Source of the DNA: CAVRXZ01 sp963773035
GTDB taxonomy: Bacteria; Acidobacteriota; Vicinamibacteria; Vicinamibacterales; CAVVIG01
Length of the DNA stretch: 64,000 bases
Assembly (NCBI GenBank): GCA_963773035.1
Contig: CAVYZX010000005.1
Span: forward strand, 186,001 to 250,000
Direction: 5' to 3'
The notes under the pieces were generated by a model. The model ran no database searches. It was not told where the DNA came from and saw only the letters and a list, made by a program, of their open reading frames with translations. Made by a program: the position numbers and the translations under genes. Below are positions 35,500-43,299 of this stretch, one piece after another. Within the stretch, counting starts at the first letter, position 1; each line of letters begins with the position of its first letter.

Positions 35500-36155
35500 C
35501 CTGTTGTCCGATTTATCAAGACGCGGCGGATCAACAGTTCACGGAAAAGATTGCCCATCGAGATCTTGCGACCTATCGCAGAAAAGGCGCTGGAGTCACG
35601 ACTCGGCTCCTTTGCGATGCACTTGTCGCCGCCGGCGCGGCAAACGAATCGCTCTTGGACATCGGGACCGGGATCGGTTCATTGACGTTCGAGCTGCTCG
35701 ATCGTGGCATTTCGAAGGCGATTGCTGTCGATGCTTCCGCGGCGTATGTGAAGGCGGCGTCGGAAGAGGCGGCTCGTCGCAACCGTTCGCGTGTCATCCA
35801 ATTCGTGAACAGCGATTTCCTGACTGTCGCGGACGACATTCCGTCAGCCACCATCGTGGCGCTCGATCGAGTGATCTGTTGCTATCCACGCTGGGAGCTC
35901 CTTCTCAGTGAAGCGCTGCGACATGCCGATCGTCACTTCGCATTCTCGTACCCTCGAGACGTGTGGTACATGCACGCTGGAAATGATTTCGTGAACGTCG
36001 GACGGCGGATCCGCAGCCGAGAATTTCGCACGTTCGTACATCCTGCCGCACAAATGACGGAACTGATCCGGCGCACGGGTTTCGCGCCGGCAACCAGCAG
36101 GCAAACGCAACTGTGGTGCGTGGAGAGCTACTTACGATTGCATGCTGGCAACTGA
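35496..36155 (+). CDS. Class I SAM-dependent methyltransferase, last gene of the ArsR operon
   Basis: 219 residues. ATG 35496 overlaps the MFS stop (ATGA). Motif I is LLDIGTGIGSLTFELL, then KAIAVDASAAYVKAASEEAA, VALDRVICCYPRWELLLSEA and a C-terminal MTELIRRTGFAPA. The N-terminus MTCCPIYQDAADQQF carries an adjacent Cys pair that could bind a thiophilic ligand. The general architecture resembles small-molecule methyltransferases such as those of tetrapyrrole or metalloid metabolism. It has no in-frame TGA. Confidence 0.82.
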   Translation: MTCCPIYQDAADQQFTEKIAHRDLATYRRKGAGVTTRLLCDALVAAGAANESLLDIGTGIGSLTFELLDRGISKAIAVDASAAYVKAASEEAARRNRSRVIQFVNSDFLTVADDIPSATIVALDRVICCYPRWELLLSEALRHADRHFAFSYPRDVWYMHAGNDFVNVGRRIRSREFRTFVHPAAQMTELIRRTGFAPATSRQTQLWCVESYLRLHAGN

Positions 36156-36171
36156 GCCTTATGATCTTCGA

Positions 36172-36717
36172 TCAGCGCCGGGTCCGACGCTTGGGAACGC
36201 CGAGCTCGGCCAACTTGGCGGCGACCGTTCGCCCGTGTGTTGCCGGACTCACCTGTTTGTCGATGTACAGGATTCGACCGTCGAGACCGATGTAGAACGT
36301 CCAGCGCGACGCGAATGGTTGATCTTCGTCTACGACGCCGTATGCCTTCGCCACGCTCTTGCTCGGATCGCTGAGCAGCGGGTAGTCCACACCCATGGAG
36401 CGCGCGAAGTTTTGGTTGGTGTCCGCCGAATCGACGCTCATCGCGAAGTAGGCCACGTCGAACGCCCGAATGTCGTCGCCACTCTCACGGAGTGACTTGC
36501 ACTCCGCCGTTCAAGGTGCCGTGAACGCCTTGGCAAACCACGCGAGGACGACAGGCTGCTTGCCTTTGTAGTTCGCGAGGCTGTACTGCTTCCCGTCCGA
36601 CCCTTGCAGGGCAAACGGCGGCGCCACATCACCCACCTTCAGAGGACCGGCGCCGGACGCCGAACTCGCCAGCGCTATCAAGGCAACCCAAAGAGTGAGC
36701 TTTTGCAAGGCGCGCAT
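36172..36717 (-). CDS. Exported peroxiredoxin, candidate selenoprotein (in-frame TGA at 36513)
   Basis: Read through TGA 36513-36511, the minus strand gives 181 residues. A signal peptide (about 1-23, MRALQKLTLWVALIALASSA) is followed by VGDVAPPFALQGSDGKQYSL. Then comes PVVLAWFAKAFTAP-U-TAECKSL, where the TGA takes the exact place of the peroxidatic Cys (residue 69), with Cys73 as likely resolving thiol. After it DVAYFAMSVDSADTNQNFA and GVDYPLLSDPSKSVAKAYGV complete the AhpC/TSA fold. Sec peroxiredoxins are known in bacteria. It reduces peroxides, probably in the periplasm. A second oddity is Ala instead of Pro in the usual PxxxTxxC motif. It is divergent from the kinase gene, 32 bases away. 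Confidence 0.85.
36480..36506 (-). promoter_or_regulatory. Candidate SECIS region of the peroxiredoxin gene
   Basis: Two alternative hairpins follow the TGA. One (36480-36494) has the stem CACTC/GAGTG with loop CGTGA starting 22 bases after the TGA, with G as second loop base, which fits bacterial SECIS rules. The other (36488-36506) is stronger (CGGAGTG/CACTCCG) but its loop starts only about 11 bases after the TGA. They exclude each other. Confidence 0.5.
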
Positions 36718-36749
36718 CAGGCGAATAGGATACCACCAGACTAGTCGTC

Positions 36750-39437
36750 ATGACGGTAGGTCCCGGCACCAAACTCGGCGCCTACGAGGTGGTTGCCGCG
36801 ATCGGCGCAGGCGGCATGGGCGAGGTCTATCGCGCGCGCGATTCCAGACTAAACCGCGACGTTGCATTGAAGATCATTCGCCAGCCATTGGCGGACGCCG
36901 AGCACCTGGCGCGATTTCGCCGTGAAGCCCAGGCGCTCGCCGCCCTCAATCATCCCCACGTCGCCAGCATTTACGAGCTCGACGAGATCGGCGGCACCCT
37001 CTTCCTGGTGATGGAGCTCATCCCGGGGCAGACGCTCGGCGATCTGCTCGCGAGCCGGGCCACACGGGCGCTGGACGTCACCGAGGCCCTCACGATCGCG
37101 CGCCAAATCGCCGAGGCCCTCGAAACAGCCCACGACAAGAACATCGTCCACCGCGATCTCAAACCGGCCAACATCAGGGTGACGCCTGAGGGCATCGTGA
37201 AGGTGCTGGACTTTGGTCTCGCCAAGGCGCTGGCCGGCGAGACCTCCGAAGTGAATCTGACGAATTCACCGACGCTCACCGTCGCCGCAACCAGCGCCGG
37301 CGTGCTGCTCGGCACCGCGGCCTACATGTCGCCCGAGCAGGCAAAGGGCCAGGTCGTCGATAAGCGGACGGACATCTTTGCATTCGGCTGCGTGTTGTAC
37401 GAGATGCTCGCCGGACGGGCGGCGTTCCGAGGCGAGACGCTGGCAGAGATTCTGGCGAGCGTCCTGAAGACGGAACCGGATTGGAGTCTGCTCCCTCCTG
37501 GCGCGTCGGGGAACGTGACCCGCCTTCTGCAACGCTGCCTCCAGAAGGACGTCAAAGGACGGTTGCGCGATATCGGCGATGCGCGGCTCGAAATCGAAGA
37601 AGCGCTCAACCTGCCAGGCGCGACGAGCGGAATCCGGACACGACCGACGCCCACCATTTCAGCGAGAGCCCAGTGGCCCCGGATACTCGGGCTCTTGGCC
37701 GCCGGAGCCGCAGCGGGTGCTATTGCCGTCCTGAGCGTGAAGACCGGACCGCGTGCCCCAACGCTTCCCGCCGGCCACTTCGCCATCACGTTGCCATCGA
37801 ACGAAACGCTCGCGGGCTTGGATTTCCCTGCCGTCGCAATCGCTGCCGACGGCTCGGCTGTCGCCTATGTCGGATCCCGCGGCGGTCAATCACAATTGTT
37901 CGTCCGACCGATGAACAGCCTGGAGTCAACACCCATCGACGGCACGACGAATGCCATCGCTCCTTTCTTCTCACCAGACGGACGATGGCTTGCGTTTTTT
38001 GCGGACGGCCAGCTGAAGAAGATTCCGACGGCCGGCGGCGCGGCGGTGACGCTCGCGCAAGCGTCTGTTGGTCTCGGCGGCAGTTGGGGGGCAAACGACA
38101 CGATTGTGTTCGCGGCTGGAACCGGTTCCGGGCTGTCGCGGGTCTCGGCCAATGGCGGCACCCCGGAGCGAGTGACGGTCGTGGCGGCCGACAAAGGAGA
38201 GTTCAGCCACCGCTGGCCGGAACTGCTCCCGGACGGCAAGACAGTCCTGTTCACGGTTGGTACGCTTGGCCACTGGGATGACGCACAGATCGTCGCGCAG
38301 CCGCTGGGATCGCCCGAGCGCTCGTTGCTCGTGCAAGGTGGGACGAATCCTCACTACCTGTCGTCCGGCCATTTGATCTACGCACGCGGCGGCGCCATCA
38401 TGGCCGTGCCTTTCGATCCGAGCAGTCTCAAGACATCTGGCACCCCAGTCCGTGTCCTGGACAATGTTCTCGAGTCGTTCGACGGCGCCGCACAAGTCAG
38501 TGTGTCGCCATCCGGCACCGCGCTCTACGTGGCGGGCGAATTCGAGTCGAACCGGCGACGCCTCGAAACCGTCGATCGAAGAGGCGTCGTCACGCCATTT
38601 GCTGCTCCGCTTCAAGCCTACAAAGCGCCGCGATTATCGCCCGACGGACGAAGACTCCTGGTCACGATCGAAGGCTCGACCGAAGACCTCTGGGTCTACG
38701 ACATCACAGCCGGAACGCTGACTCAGCTGACGTTCGGATTAAACGCGGAGCTGCCAATCTGGACGCCCGATAGCCAGCGGGTGACTTTCAGTTCGAACAC
38801 CGCCGGAACACCAAATCTCTTTTGGACGACGATCGGCCAGCAGAAGGCAGCGGAACGGCTGGCTACCAGCGACAACTTCCAAATTCCAGGATCGTGGTCG
38901 CCAGATGGCCGTACGCTCGCCTACGTCGAGCGACATCCCACCACCGGCCGCGACATCTGGTTTCTGCGGCTCGGTGATGAACGCGAGGCCAAGCCATTCC
39001 TGAGTTCGCCGTTCGATGAAAGCGCTCCGCGTTTCTCACCGGATGGCCGTTGGATCGCCTATGTCTCAAACGAGTCGGGACGTGACGAAGTGTTTCTTCG
39101 ATCTTCGACCGACCCGACGCGCAGGGAGCAGTTGTCGAAAGGCGGCGGGACTGAGCCAGTGTGGGCGAGAGATGGAAAGGAGATTTTCTATCGTGCGGGC
39201 AACAAGCTGATAGTTGTCTCTCTGGGCGACGGCCGTGCAGTTCGGGGCGCCCAGCCTCGTACACTCTTTGAAGGCGAGTTTGAGAAGGGCTCAACGGACG
39301 TGGCCAATTACGACATCACACCGGACAACCAACGCTTCGTGATGATTGGAGGCGGTGCAACGGCCGAACACGCGACGATTCACGTACTCATCAATTGGGC
39401 AAGCGGAATTGCCAGATTGTCGCCGCTGTCCTATTGA
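36750..39437 (+). CDS. Transmembrane Ser/Thr protein kinase with C-terminal TolB/WD40-like propeller
   Basis: 895 residues. The kinase domain is 10-285: glycine loop GAGGMGEVYRARD, catalytic Lys41, HRDLKPANI with Asp136, DFG 154-156, and YMSPEQAKGQVVDKRTDIF. A membrane helix at about 310-330 follows. Residues 340-895 are a beta-propeller of about six blades with repeated PDGRWIAYVSNESGRDEVF-type blocks, likely periplasmic and sensory. The kinase faces the cytoplasm. It is an RD kinase with all catalytic residues, so it is active in principle. It lies divergent from the Sec peroxiredoxin. Confidence 0.93.
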   Translation: MTVGPGTKLGAYEVVAAIGAGGMGEVYRARDSRLNRDVALKIIRQPLADAEHLARFRREAQALAALNHPHVASIYELDEIGGTLFLVMELIPGQTLGDLLASRATRALDVTEALTIARQIAEALETAHDKNIVHRDLKPANIRVTPEGIVKVLDFGLAKALAGETSEVNLTNSPTLTVAATSAGVLLGTAAYMSPEQAKGQVVDKRTDIFAFGCVLYEMLAGRAAFRGETLAEILASVLKTEPDWSLLPPGASGNVTRLLQRCLQKDVKGRLRDIGDARLEIEEALNLPGATSGIRTRPTPTISARAQWPRILGLLAAGAAAGAIAVLSVKTGPRAPTLPAGHFAITLPSNETLAGLDFPAVAIAADGSAVAYVGSRGGQSQLFVRPMNSLESTPIDGTTNAIAPFFSPDGRWLAFFADGQLKKIPTAGGAAVTLAQASVGLGGSWGANDTIVFAAGTGSGLSRVSANGGTPERVTVVAADKGEFSHRWPELLPDGKTVLFTVGTLGHWDDAQIVAQPLGSPERSLLVQGGTNPHYLSSGHLIYARGGAIMAVPFDPSSLKTSGTPVRVLDNVLESFDGAAQVSVSPSGTALYVAGEFESNRRRLETVDRRGVVTPFAAPLQAYKAPRLSPDGRRLLVTIEGSTEDLWVYDITAGTLTQLTFGLNAELPIWTPDSQRVTFSSNTAGTPNLFWTTIGQQKAAERLATSDNFQIPGSWSPDGRTLAYVERHPTTGRDIWFLRLGDEREAKPFLSSPFDESAPRFSPDGRWIAYVSNESGRDEVFLRSSTDPTRREQLSKGGGTEPVWARDGKEIFYRAGNKLIVVSLGDGRAVRGAQPRTLFEGEFEKGSTDVANYDITPDNQRFVMIGGGATAEHATIHVLINWASGIARLSPLSY

Positions 39438-39449
39438 GTCTATCGGGCT

Positions 39450-39788
39450 TCACTCTTTGACCCGTGCCTTGTACGGACGCGGTCCTTGCGCGGCGTCAAC
39501 CGCCGCAATCAGGTCCTGAACTGTGGCTTCGCGAGGATCGTAGGTCACAACCGTTTCCAGACTCTCGAGCGTCACCCTCGCACGAGTCACGCCCTTCACG
39601 GCTAACAGTGCGGACCGCACTGTCGCAATGCATCCCTCTCATATCATCCCGTCGACGATGAGTGTCACCGTCGTGGACCCGGGGTCGACCTGTTGCTTCT
39701 GTTCGACAGGCGCTCGACTGTCCCGGCACCCGGCGACGATCAGTCCGAGCATGACGAACAACCCGCGCCGCGACAGGGCCATTTTCAT
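39450..39788 (-). CDS. HMA-domain lipoprotein, candidate selenoprotein (in-frame TGA at 39641)
   Basis: From ATG 39788 (GGGAGG 7 bases upstream), reading TGA 39641-39639 as selenocysteine gives 112 residues. The signal peptide has a lipobox (LGLIVAGC, Cys about residue 19), then a short linker. The heavy-metal-associated domain follows: TTVTLIVDGMI-U-EGCIATV, then VRSALLAVKGVTRARVTLES and TVVTYDPREATVQDLIAAVD. The TGA replaces the first Cys of the GMxCxxC metal site (Sec50, Cys53). A textbook SECIS-like hairpin follows. Likely a membrane-tethered soft-metal binding protein (Hg, Cu, or similar). No conventional caller would report it, because both halves are short. Confidence 0.85.
39605..39623 (-). 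promoter_or_regulatory. Candidate bacterial SECIS of the HMA lipoprotein gene
   Basis: On the minus strand ACAGTGC and GCACTGT form a perfect 7-bp stem with loop GGTCC beginning 23 bases after the TGA. The loop starts with GGTC, as in E. coli formate dehydrogenase SECIS elements recognised by SelB. Confidence 0.75.
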
Positions 39789-39901
39789 TCTGGACCTCCC
39801 TCTTACCCCCTCCAGGCCGCTAGTCTATCGCGTCTGTTCGGGCCATGCCCCATGGAATCGGTGCCGGGCACTTAACAGAGTCGGCGAGTCGGTTGTGAAG
39901 A

Positions 39902-40705
39902 TCAATGTTGCTGCAGAAACTCCTCGAGATCGGCTGCAACGAGCTCAGGACGTTCCCAAATCGGGCAATGTCCAGTCTCCTCGTAAATCTTCAGCCTCGC
40001 GCCTTTGATCGCGGCCACGAGGTGATCCTGATCGGCTCTTGAAAAAAGCGCGTCCCGCTCCCCCCACAGCAGAAGCGTCGGCGCGGTGATCCGCGTCAGT
40101 TGCTCGGCGTCGTTGTAGGCCAGCACGCCGTCGAGGACCTCGCGCCAGAGTCGAGCCGGGAGCTTCATGCTCTCGACGATGAGCCGTTCGAAGAATGCGT
40201 CGGGGAGCGGCGCGTACGCCGTGCCCGCCTGAAAACTTCGGGCAAATTCAACCGGCACGGGATCCTCGAGCGACACCATGCCCGCTTGAACTTCCCGCGT
40301 TACCGGAGAAACCGCGGACACAGCGGTACCGATCAGGACAATCCGATCGACGCGTTGTGGATTCGTGATGGCGACCCTTCGCGTGACGAAACTTCCAAAC
40401 GAGTGTCCCACGATGGTGGCTCGCTCGATCGAAACGGCGTCGAGAAACGCCACGACATCATCCGCGAACTCCTCGATCCCGTAGCCCCCGTCCGGGCGAT
40501 CGGACTCGCCAAAACCACGCTGGTCCGGCACGAAGGCATGCAGCCGGCCTGGCAGCAGCGGAATGACCCGGCTGAATGAAAACCAGGAGTCCGGCCATCC
40601 GTGCAGAAAGACGACAGGGTCGCCGTCGGGGTTGCCGTGTTCTGCGTAATGAAGACGTGGACCGGTCGCCAGCCGAATGGTCGCGAACTTGAAGTCGGTG
40701 CTCAC
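39902..40705 (-). CDS. Alpha/beta hydrolase
   Basis: 267 residues from a GTG at 40705. VVFLHGWPDSWFSFSRVIPL gives the oxyanion region, TIVGHSFGSFVTRRVAI the nucleophile Ser, LLLWGERDALFSRAD the acid region and YEETGHCPIWERPELVA the catalytic His. HGWPDSW is typical of epoxide hydrolase/haloalkane dehalogenase-like members, but the nucleophile here is Ser (GHSFGS), which speaks for an esterase. It starts inside the stop of a sugar-dehydrogenase remnant. Confidence 0.9.
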   Translation of the reverse strand: MSTDFKFATIRLATGPRLHYAEHGNPDGDPVVFLHGWPDSWFSFSRVIPLLPGRLHAFVPDQRGFGESDRPDGGYGIEEFADDVVAFLDAVSIERATIVGHSFGSFVTRRVAITNPQRVDRIVLIGTAVSAVSPVTREVQAGMVSLEDPVPVEFARSFQAGTAYAPLPDAFFERLIVESMKLPARLWREVLDGVLAYNDAEQLTRITAPTLLLWGERDALFSRADQDHLVAAIKGARLKIYEETGHCPIWERPELVAADLEEFLQQH

Positions 40706-40800
40706 TTCGACGCGCTCGTCTTTTTCTTGGGGGGAACCAGCCGCACGATTTTCCCGCCTTCCCGGTCTGTCATCACATACACCGCGCCATCTGGGGACCT
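40702..40800 (-). pseudogene. C-terminal remnant of a PQQ-dependent sugar dehydrogenase-like protein
   Basis: The minus-strand frame ending at 40702 reads TRSPDGAVYVMTDREGGKIV then RLVPPKKKTSASK, matching the last propeller strand of soluble aldose sugar dehydrogenases. Upstream of about 40800 the frame continues only as the antisense of the next gene. The main body is lost, probably when the plus-strand gene at 40907 arrived. Its TGA overlaps the hydrolase GTG, showing an old operon. Confidence 0.6.
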
Positions 40801-40906
40801 CGTTCCCCAGATCTTGAGGGCGTGTGCGCGTCTGTCAAGCGCAATCGCGGCCGGGCTATTCTTCAGTAGAATGATTGGCCGACATTCGGAACTGGAAGGA
40901 GGAGTT

Positions 40907-41782
40907 GTGTCTGGCGAAAGCATCGTGCAGCGGTACTTCGACGCGTGGAACGCCCATGACGCCGCGGCCATCGTCGCCACATTCGCACCCGGCGGGACGT
41001 ATGCGGACTCGACCACGCCTGGACCGCTTTCGGGGCCGGCCATCGGCGAAAACGCGGAGCAGCTCTGGCGCTCGTTCCCCGACCTCGCGTTCGAGATTCG
41101 AAGCCATGCGGCGTCAGGTGACGGTTTCTTCGCCGCCGAGTGGATGATGACCGGTACCAATACCGCCCCGTTTGCTGACCTTCCGCCGACAGGACGCCGC
41201 GTCGTTCTTCCGGGCGCAGATTTCATCCGCCTGAACGCCGACGGCATTCAATCGGTGCAAGGGTACTTCGACGCCGGAACGCTGCCACGGCAGTTGGGTC
41301 TCGACATCGTGGTGCAGCCTCCGTCGATCGGACCGTTTATCTTCGGCACCAGCGTTCGCATCGGGGGCCAATCTTCGCGGCAGCCGGGAGCCTTCAGCAT
41401 CACCGCGCTGCGAACCCGTTCGAGCGAGGACACCAATCGCGTGCGTGAATTCAGCCGGCGCATTGCGGCGGAGATGCCGAAAATGAAGGGCTTTCTGGGG
41501 TGGGTCGGCGCGACCGTCGGCGATCGGATGCTCACGATTTCGGCATGGGAGACTGCGGACGATCCGGCGCAGCTCACAACCGGTGGTCCTCACGTGGAGG
41601 CGGCTCGCGCCTTTCTCGGACCGGATCTGGCTGCCGGAGCGTGGACCAGCGTGTGGGTACCGGATCGCGTGAACACGTTCTGGCAGCGATGCGAGTCGTG
41701 TGGCGAGATGGTTTCGCGTGACACGAGCGGCGAAACATGCAAGTGCGGCGTTAGCCTGGGGCCGAAACCATCATATTGGTGA
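40907..41782 (+). CDS. SnoaL-type cyclase-like domain fused to an ABM-like domain and a zinc ribbon
   Basis: 291 residues from GTG 40907, preceded by GGAGG. Residues 1-130 are a SnoaL/NTF2 fold (IVQRYFDAWNAHDAAAIVAT, ADFIRLNADGIQSVQGYFDA). Residues about 150-250 look like an antibiotic-monooxygenase ferredoxin-like domain (TNRVREFSRRIAAEMPKMKG, then FLGWVGATVGDRMLTISAWE). The C-terminus CESCGEMVSRDTSGETCKCG is a four-Cys zinc ribbon. The fusion is unusual, and a ligand-binding or oxidative role on a small molecule is only inferred. The longer open frame back to 40601 is not supported. Confidence 0.8.
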   Translation: MSGESIVQRYFDAWNAHDAAAIVATFAPGGTYADSTTPGPLSGPAIGENAEQLWRSFPDLAFEIRSHAASGDGFFAAEWMMTGTNTAPFADLPPTGRRVVLPGADFIRLNADGIQSVQGYFDAGTLPRQLGLDIVVQPPSIGPFIFGTSVRIGGQSSRQPGAFSITALRTRSSEDTNRVREFSRRIAAEMPKMKGFLGWVGATVGDRMLTISAWETADDPAQLTTGGPHVEAARAFLGPDLAAGAWTSVWVPDRVNTFWQRCESCGEMVSRDTSGETCKCGVSLGPKPSYW

Positions 41783-42267
41783 TCCGACGTGCAGTGAACG
41801 CGTCGGCGAGCACGTCGCGGATTCTCGTCAACTGTGGCGTGACTCTCGGCTTCAGCAGCTCGCGGACCAGCGCATCCTCTTCCGAATCCCGCAGGATCGG
41901 CGCGAGCCGATCCGCATAGCCTCGAAATAGCATAGAGCTCCGCGATTCCACGGGCGGAGCCGCGGCTCGCCGTCGGCAATCCGAATCACGAAGGTCGAAT
42001 CAACAAGGCAACACGTCCGCCTGGTGTTCAGAGAGTGTGATTTTGTGAAGTTCAGGACATGGTGCCGCCGGCTCGAGAAGACGAAACATCGTGCGTGCGA
42101 AGCCAAACTTGCAAACCGACGACGTGCGTCGCATCCCTGGGCAGTTCTGAAACGCCTTTTGTTTTCTACGCTTTGACCTCGGCGCGGTCATTCTGGGAGT
42201 CCGGGTCCAAATCCTGCACCTTCAGCGCCCACGCTAACGCTGGTTTTCCGCGCGCGAGGGTCAACCG
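41783..42267. other. Intergenic DNA, at most a doubtful small ORF
   Basis: A minus-strand frame at 41751-41951 (GTG start, 66 codons, RLAPILRDSEEDALVRELLK) has helical-looking sequence but no clear ribosome site, and overlaps the preceding gene end by 32 bases. From 41952 to 42267 I see no coding signal, repeat or RNA gene. Confidence 0.4.
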
Positions 42268-43233
42268 ATGATCGATAGAAAGTCGGCGATCGGCATTCTT
42301 TCGTGTTTGGTGTGTGCGGCATGGCTGCTTCCAGCCGCAGCGTTCGCCCAAGCAACCATCGACCCGACGAAAGCTCAATTCACCGCATCGTCCGATCACA
42401 ACGCAACCGGTTCGAACGGCCAGCCGATCCTGCAGTCTTACCAGTTGGAGTTCTATCTTGTCGGAGCGACTCAACCATTTCAGACGTACTCGCTTGGCAA
42501 ACCGAACCCCGACTCGACGAACACCATCACGATCGACCTGACGCCACTGCTCGTCGGGTGGCCAGTGCCGGGCACCAACTACGTCGCAACTGTTTCCGCG
42601 GCTGGACCGGGCGGATCTAACCGAAGCGCGCTCTCGAACACGTTCGCGTTCTCGCCGCCCACGCCGACTTGCACCTATAGCCTCTCGCCAACATCCCAGA
42701 ACGTGGGCCCCACCGGTGGCTCCGGCAGCGCCACAATGACAACCACGAGTAATTGTTCGTGGACTGTAACGAGTAATGCGGGCTGGATCACGTTCGCGGG
42801 TGGCAGCAATCGAACCGGGACGGGCACCGTCAACTACACGGTCGCCTCGAATCCCTCGGTAAACTCGCGGACTGGCACTCTGACGATCGCCAATAAGACT
42901 CTGACCGTCACCCAGACCGCCTGCGCCTTCAATCTCTCGTCGGCCTCGCAGAACGTGGCCGCTGATGGTGGAAACCTCAGCACCGGCGTCACAGCGACGA
43001 GCGGCTGCTCATGGACTGCGGTGAGCAATGCGGCGTGGATCACGATCACCGATGGGACCGGCGGGGCCGGCGGGATCGGCAATGGAACGGTCGGCTACAC
43101 CGTTGCCTCCAACCCGAACGCGACCTCACGAACCGGCACGCTGACGATTGCCGGAAAGACAGCGACCGTGGTTCAGGACGCAAGGACCGGACCATCAGCG
43201 CCGAGCAACGTGCGGTTCGTTCCCACCCAATGA
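42268..43233 (+). CDS. Exported BACON-like repeat protein
   Basis: 321 residues with a signal peptide (CLVCAAWLLPAAAFAQ). The first part (about 30-120) is an Ig/fibronectin-like domain with many Thr/Ser. Residues about 130-215 and 218-305 are two homologous units, each with NCSWTVTSNAGWITF or GCSWTAVSNAAWITI, then GTGTVNYTVASNP, SRTGTLTIA and VTQ/VVQ. This is the BACON pattern, associated with carbohydrate or mucin binding and cell-surface proteins. No anchor is visible. It is possibly a fragment of a larger surface system, but complete as a gene. Confidence 0.85.
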   Translation: MIDRKSAIGILSCLVCAAWLLPAAAFAQATIDPTKAQFTASSDHNATGSNGQPILQSYQLEFYLVGATQPFQTYSLGKPNPDSTNTITIDLTPLLVGWPVPGTNYVATVSAAGPGGSNRSALSNTFAFSPPTPTCTYSLSPTSQNVGPTGGSGSATMTTTSNCSWTVTSNAGWITFAGGSNRTGTGTVNYTVASNPSVNSRTGTLTIANKTLTVTQTACAFNLSSASQNVAADGGNLSTGVTATSGCSWTAVSNAAWITITDGTGGAGGIGNGTVGYTVASNPNATSRTGTLTIAGKTATVVQDARTGPSAPSNVRFVPTQ

Positions 43234-43299
43234 ATCAGAACACGACGCGCATTCAAAGGTGCGAGATCGGTAGATCCTAAGCCTTGCGCCCCTGCGATC

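Noticed and set aside
32703..39788. Reading the three in-frame TGAs as Trp or Gly by a changed genetic code
   Set aside because: Many other genes in the window end normally at TGA, so a general reassignment is excluded.
32703..39788. Reading the three TGAs as ordinary nonsense mutations
   Set aside because: All three sit at functional Cys positions, the downstream frames are intact, and each is followed by a suitable hairpin.
41751..41951. 66-codon minus-strand ORF as a firm gene
   Set aside because: Helical-looking but without ribosome site, and overlapping the end of a certain gene; kept only as a remark.
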